Assembly: GCA_015056975.1 (NCBI GenBank)
Contig: SVFG01000001.1
Coordinates: 1 to 64,000, forward strand
DNA: 64,000 nt
Source: Lachnospiraceae bacterium
GTDB lineage: Bacteria; Bacillota; Clostridia; Lachnospirales; Lachnospiraceae
Direction of reading: 5' to 3'
Position numbers and translations under genes: made by a program
Shown here: in pieces, positions 62,208 to 64,000 of the stretch
How positions within the stretch are numbered: position 1 is the first letter of the stretch
Layout: each line of letters begins with the position of its first letter
Notes under the pieces: generated by a model
What the model was told of the DNA's origin: nothing
Seen by the model: the letters and a program-made list of their open reading frames with translations, nothing else
Database searches by the model: none

Positions 62208-63085
62208 GTAATTATATTATCATTGATGCCCACCTGCACCTTTGGGAAAAGCAGGAGGGCAGAGTAAACGGCAAGCCGGTGTTTGGCGTAGGGGACGGCA
62301 GGAGCGATTTCGGCGGAGAAATCCGTCAGATGATGCCCCCCTATATGACGGATGACAAGAACACCGTGGAGCGTTTGATTGCCAATATGAATTATGCCTG
62401 TGTGGGCGGTTGCGTGGTGACTCAGGAGTACATCGACGGCAATCAGGATGCCTATCTGCTAAAGGCAAAGGCAAAATATCCCGACCGCATCAAAATCTGC
62501 TCCCTTTATGAGGAGAAGCCGGATTTCTCCTTGGAGGGTTTTGACGGTGTAAAAATCTGTGCGGGAAGACTGGCAGATAAGGATTTAAAGAAGCTGCTTC
62601 CTGTTTTCAAGAAGGTAGAGGCGGCAGGTAAGTTTATCTCTATTGATTTGGCAGACGGTGATGAGCAGGTGGAGGATATGGAGTATCTGATAAAGGAATG
62701 CCCCGACCTTCGGATAGCCATCGGTCATTTCGGCATGGTGACAACTCCCGGCTGGCAGAAGCAGATTGCCCTTGCCAAGAATAAAAATGTTTATATTGAG
62801 AGCGGTGGTCTGACATGGCTGTTCCACAAGGAGTTTTACCCTTATCCTTCCGCAATTGATGCTATTTTAGAGGCACGGGATATCTGCGGCATGGAGAAGC
62901 TGATGTGGGGCAGCGATTACCCCCGTACCATGACAGACATCACATATATTATGGCAGTGCGCTTTATTGCAGAGTCTGTAAAGCTTACTGAGGCGGAGAA
63001 AAAGGCTTTCCTTGGAGAGAACGCCGTGAGGTTTTATGGATTTGAGCATATGAAGCCGATAGAGGATTCGTTGAATATGTTGTAG
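62204..63085 (+). CDS. Amidohydrolase (COG3618-like, candidate sugar lactonase)
   Basis: YIIIDAHLHLWEKQEGR; MWGSDYPRTM; overlaps uxaA. Confidence 0.88.
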   Translation: MSNYIIIDAHLHLWEKQEGRVNGKPVFGVGDGRSDFGGEIRQMMPPYMTDDKNTVERLIANMNYACVGGCVVTQEYIDGNQDAYLLKAKAKYPDRIKICSLYEEKPDFSLEGFDGVKICAGRLADKDLKKLLPVFKKVEAAGKFISIDLADGDEQVEDMEYLIKECPDLRIAIGHFGMVTTPGWQKQIALAKNKNVYIESGGLTWLFHKEFYPYPSAIDAILEARDICGMEKLMWGSDYPRTMTDITYIMAVRFIAESVKLTEAEKKAFLGENAVRFYGFEHMKPIEDSLNML

Positions 63086-63180
63086 TGCGAGCTGGTCTTG
63101 GCTGTTCGCAGCTAAGCACAGAATGCCTGATATGAAAATCAGATGCGGTTGCACCGCGACTGCAGACAGGAGGAAGAATT

Positions 63181-63621
63181 ATGTTAAAAGGAATTTCACC
63201 CATACTTTCACCCATGCTTTTAAAGGTGCTTTGTGAGATGGGACACAGTGATACCATAGTGATTGCAGACGGTAATTTCCCTGCAGAAACCATGGGAAAG
63301 AACGGCATTGTCATCCGCATGGACGGACATGGCGTGCCTGAGATTTTAGAGGCGATTTTGGAGGTATTCCCTCTGGACCAGTATGTGGAAAAGCCCGTAA
63401 GTCTCATGGAGAGAGTACCCGGAGACAATGCAGATGTATCTATTTGGAAGACCTATGAGGAAATGATTACAAAGGCGGAGGAGCGCGGTGTAAGCGTTAT
63501 TGATAAGTTGGAGCGCTTTGCCTTCTATGAGGAAGCTAAGAAGGCTTATGCAGTGATTGCAACCTCTGAAACCAGCCAGTACGCAAACGTGATTTTGCAG
63601 AAGGGTTGCGTGTTGCTGTAA
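63181..63621 (+). CDS. RbsD/FucU family sugar mutarotase (FucU-like)
   Basis: LLKVLCEMGHSDTIVIADGNFPAETMG; VIDKLERFAFYEEAKKAYAVIATSETSQYANVILQKGC. Confidence 0.92.
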   Translation: MLKGISPILSPMLLKVLCEMGHSDTIVIADGNFPAETMGKNGIVIRMDGHGVPEILEAILEVFPLDQYVEKPVSLMERVPGDNADVSIWKTYEEMITKAEERGVSVIDKLERFAFYEEAKKAYAVIATSETSQYANVILQKGCVLL

Positions 63622-63640
63622 GTGATGTGGTGTTCCTGAC

Positions 63641-63680
63641 TGGCGATTGTTCAGTGATTGTTCGGTGATTGTCTGGCGAT
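63641..63680 (+). repeat. Short approximately 11-bp tandem repeat
   Basis: tggcgattgt tcagtgattgt tcggtgattgt ctggcgat. Confidence 0.7.
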
Positions 63681-63692
63681 AAATGCGACCCG

Positions 63693-63781
63693 TGGGCACC
63701 ACAAGGTTGATTTCTCTCCCCAGACCCCGCTTTTTTCCAAAATGAGGGTCTGGGGAGTTATTATTTCACTCCTGGTGCCCA
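63693..63781. terminator. Nested hairpin, terminator-like, after the sugar operon
   Basis: TGGGCACCA..CTCCCCAGACCC...GGGTCTGGGGAG..TGGTGCCCA, both blocks in register. Confidence 0.75.
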
Positions 63782-63876
63782 TAAACTGTGTTTTTTAGGG
63801 CTTAGAGAGGCCTTTTGTGGGTCTGAGAGAGCTAAAACAATTGTGGAGACCCACGGGGTGCTGATTTGACTGCGTG

Positions 63877-64000
63877 CTATGCCAGGGGCTTTGTATACTC
63901 TGCCAAATACCAATTCTCAAAAGGAATATAATCAGTTCTTGTCAATCCGGCATCGGCGGCAAGGGCATCAAACTGTTCAAAATCCGCATACAAGCGCACT
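63877..64000 (-). CDS. C-terminal fragment of a protein running off the window
   Basis: Reverse strand reads VRLYADFEQFDALAADAGLTRTDYIPFENWYLAEYTKPLA*. Confidence 0.6.
   Translation of the reverse strand, partial: VRLYADFEQFDALAADAGLTRTDYIPFENWYLAEYTKPLA

Overview
This 64 kb window looks like a Lachnospiraceae-type Firmicutes chromosome, judged from gene content and synteny only. It carries a mostly core, mostly plus-strand gene complement: the end of grpE, then dnaK-dnaJ; prmA-rsmE-cysteine desulfurase-thiI; mtaB, ireB, yqgF and RNase J; peptidase U32 and glnN; and ftsEX with its M23 and S41 peptidases, followed by azlCD. There are two sugar-utilisation blocks. The first (30.2-42.4 kb) combines a YesM/YesN two-component system, two paralogous sugar-binding proteins, a GntR/LacI-type regulator, an ABC transporter with two permeases, and a chemoreceptor. 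The second (53.6-63.6 kb) combines an AraC regulator, a GH2 enzyme, two medium-chain (MDR) dehydrogenases, UxaB, UxaA, a COG3618-like amidohydrolase and a FucU/RbsD mutarotase; I read it as a possible non-phosphorylative L-galactose-type pathway. The most unusual signal is non-coding. Several long hairpin elements lie directly downstream of genes, at 3346-3561, 42415-42622 and 26195-26516, with a truncated relic at 43144-43215. Two of them share a conserved core of about 115 bp that contains a covarying internal hairpin, while their 45-50 bp outer arms are largely unrelated between copies yet self-complementary within each copy. Other points of interest are a tRNA-Gln whose 3' 48 nt recur 2.1 kb downstream around a small integrative-element relic, an AT-rich accessory island of lipoproteins including one RsgI-like domain, an HPr-like protein lacking the His site, and a small orphan iron-sulfur protein. 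All calls come from reading the sequence; no database search was run.
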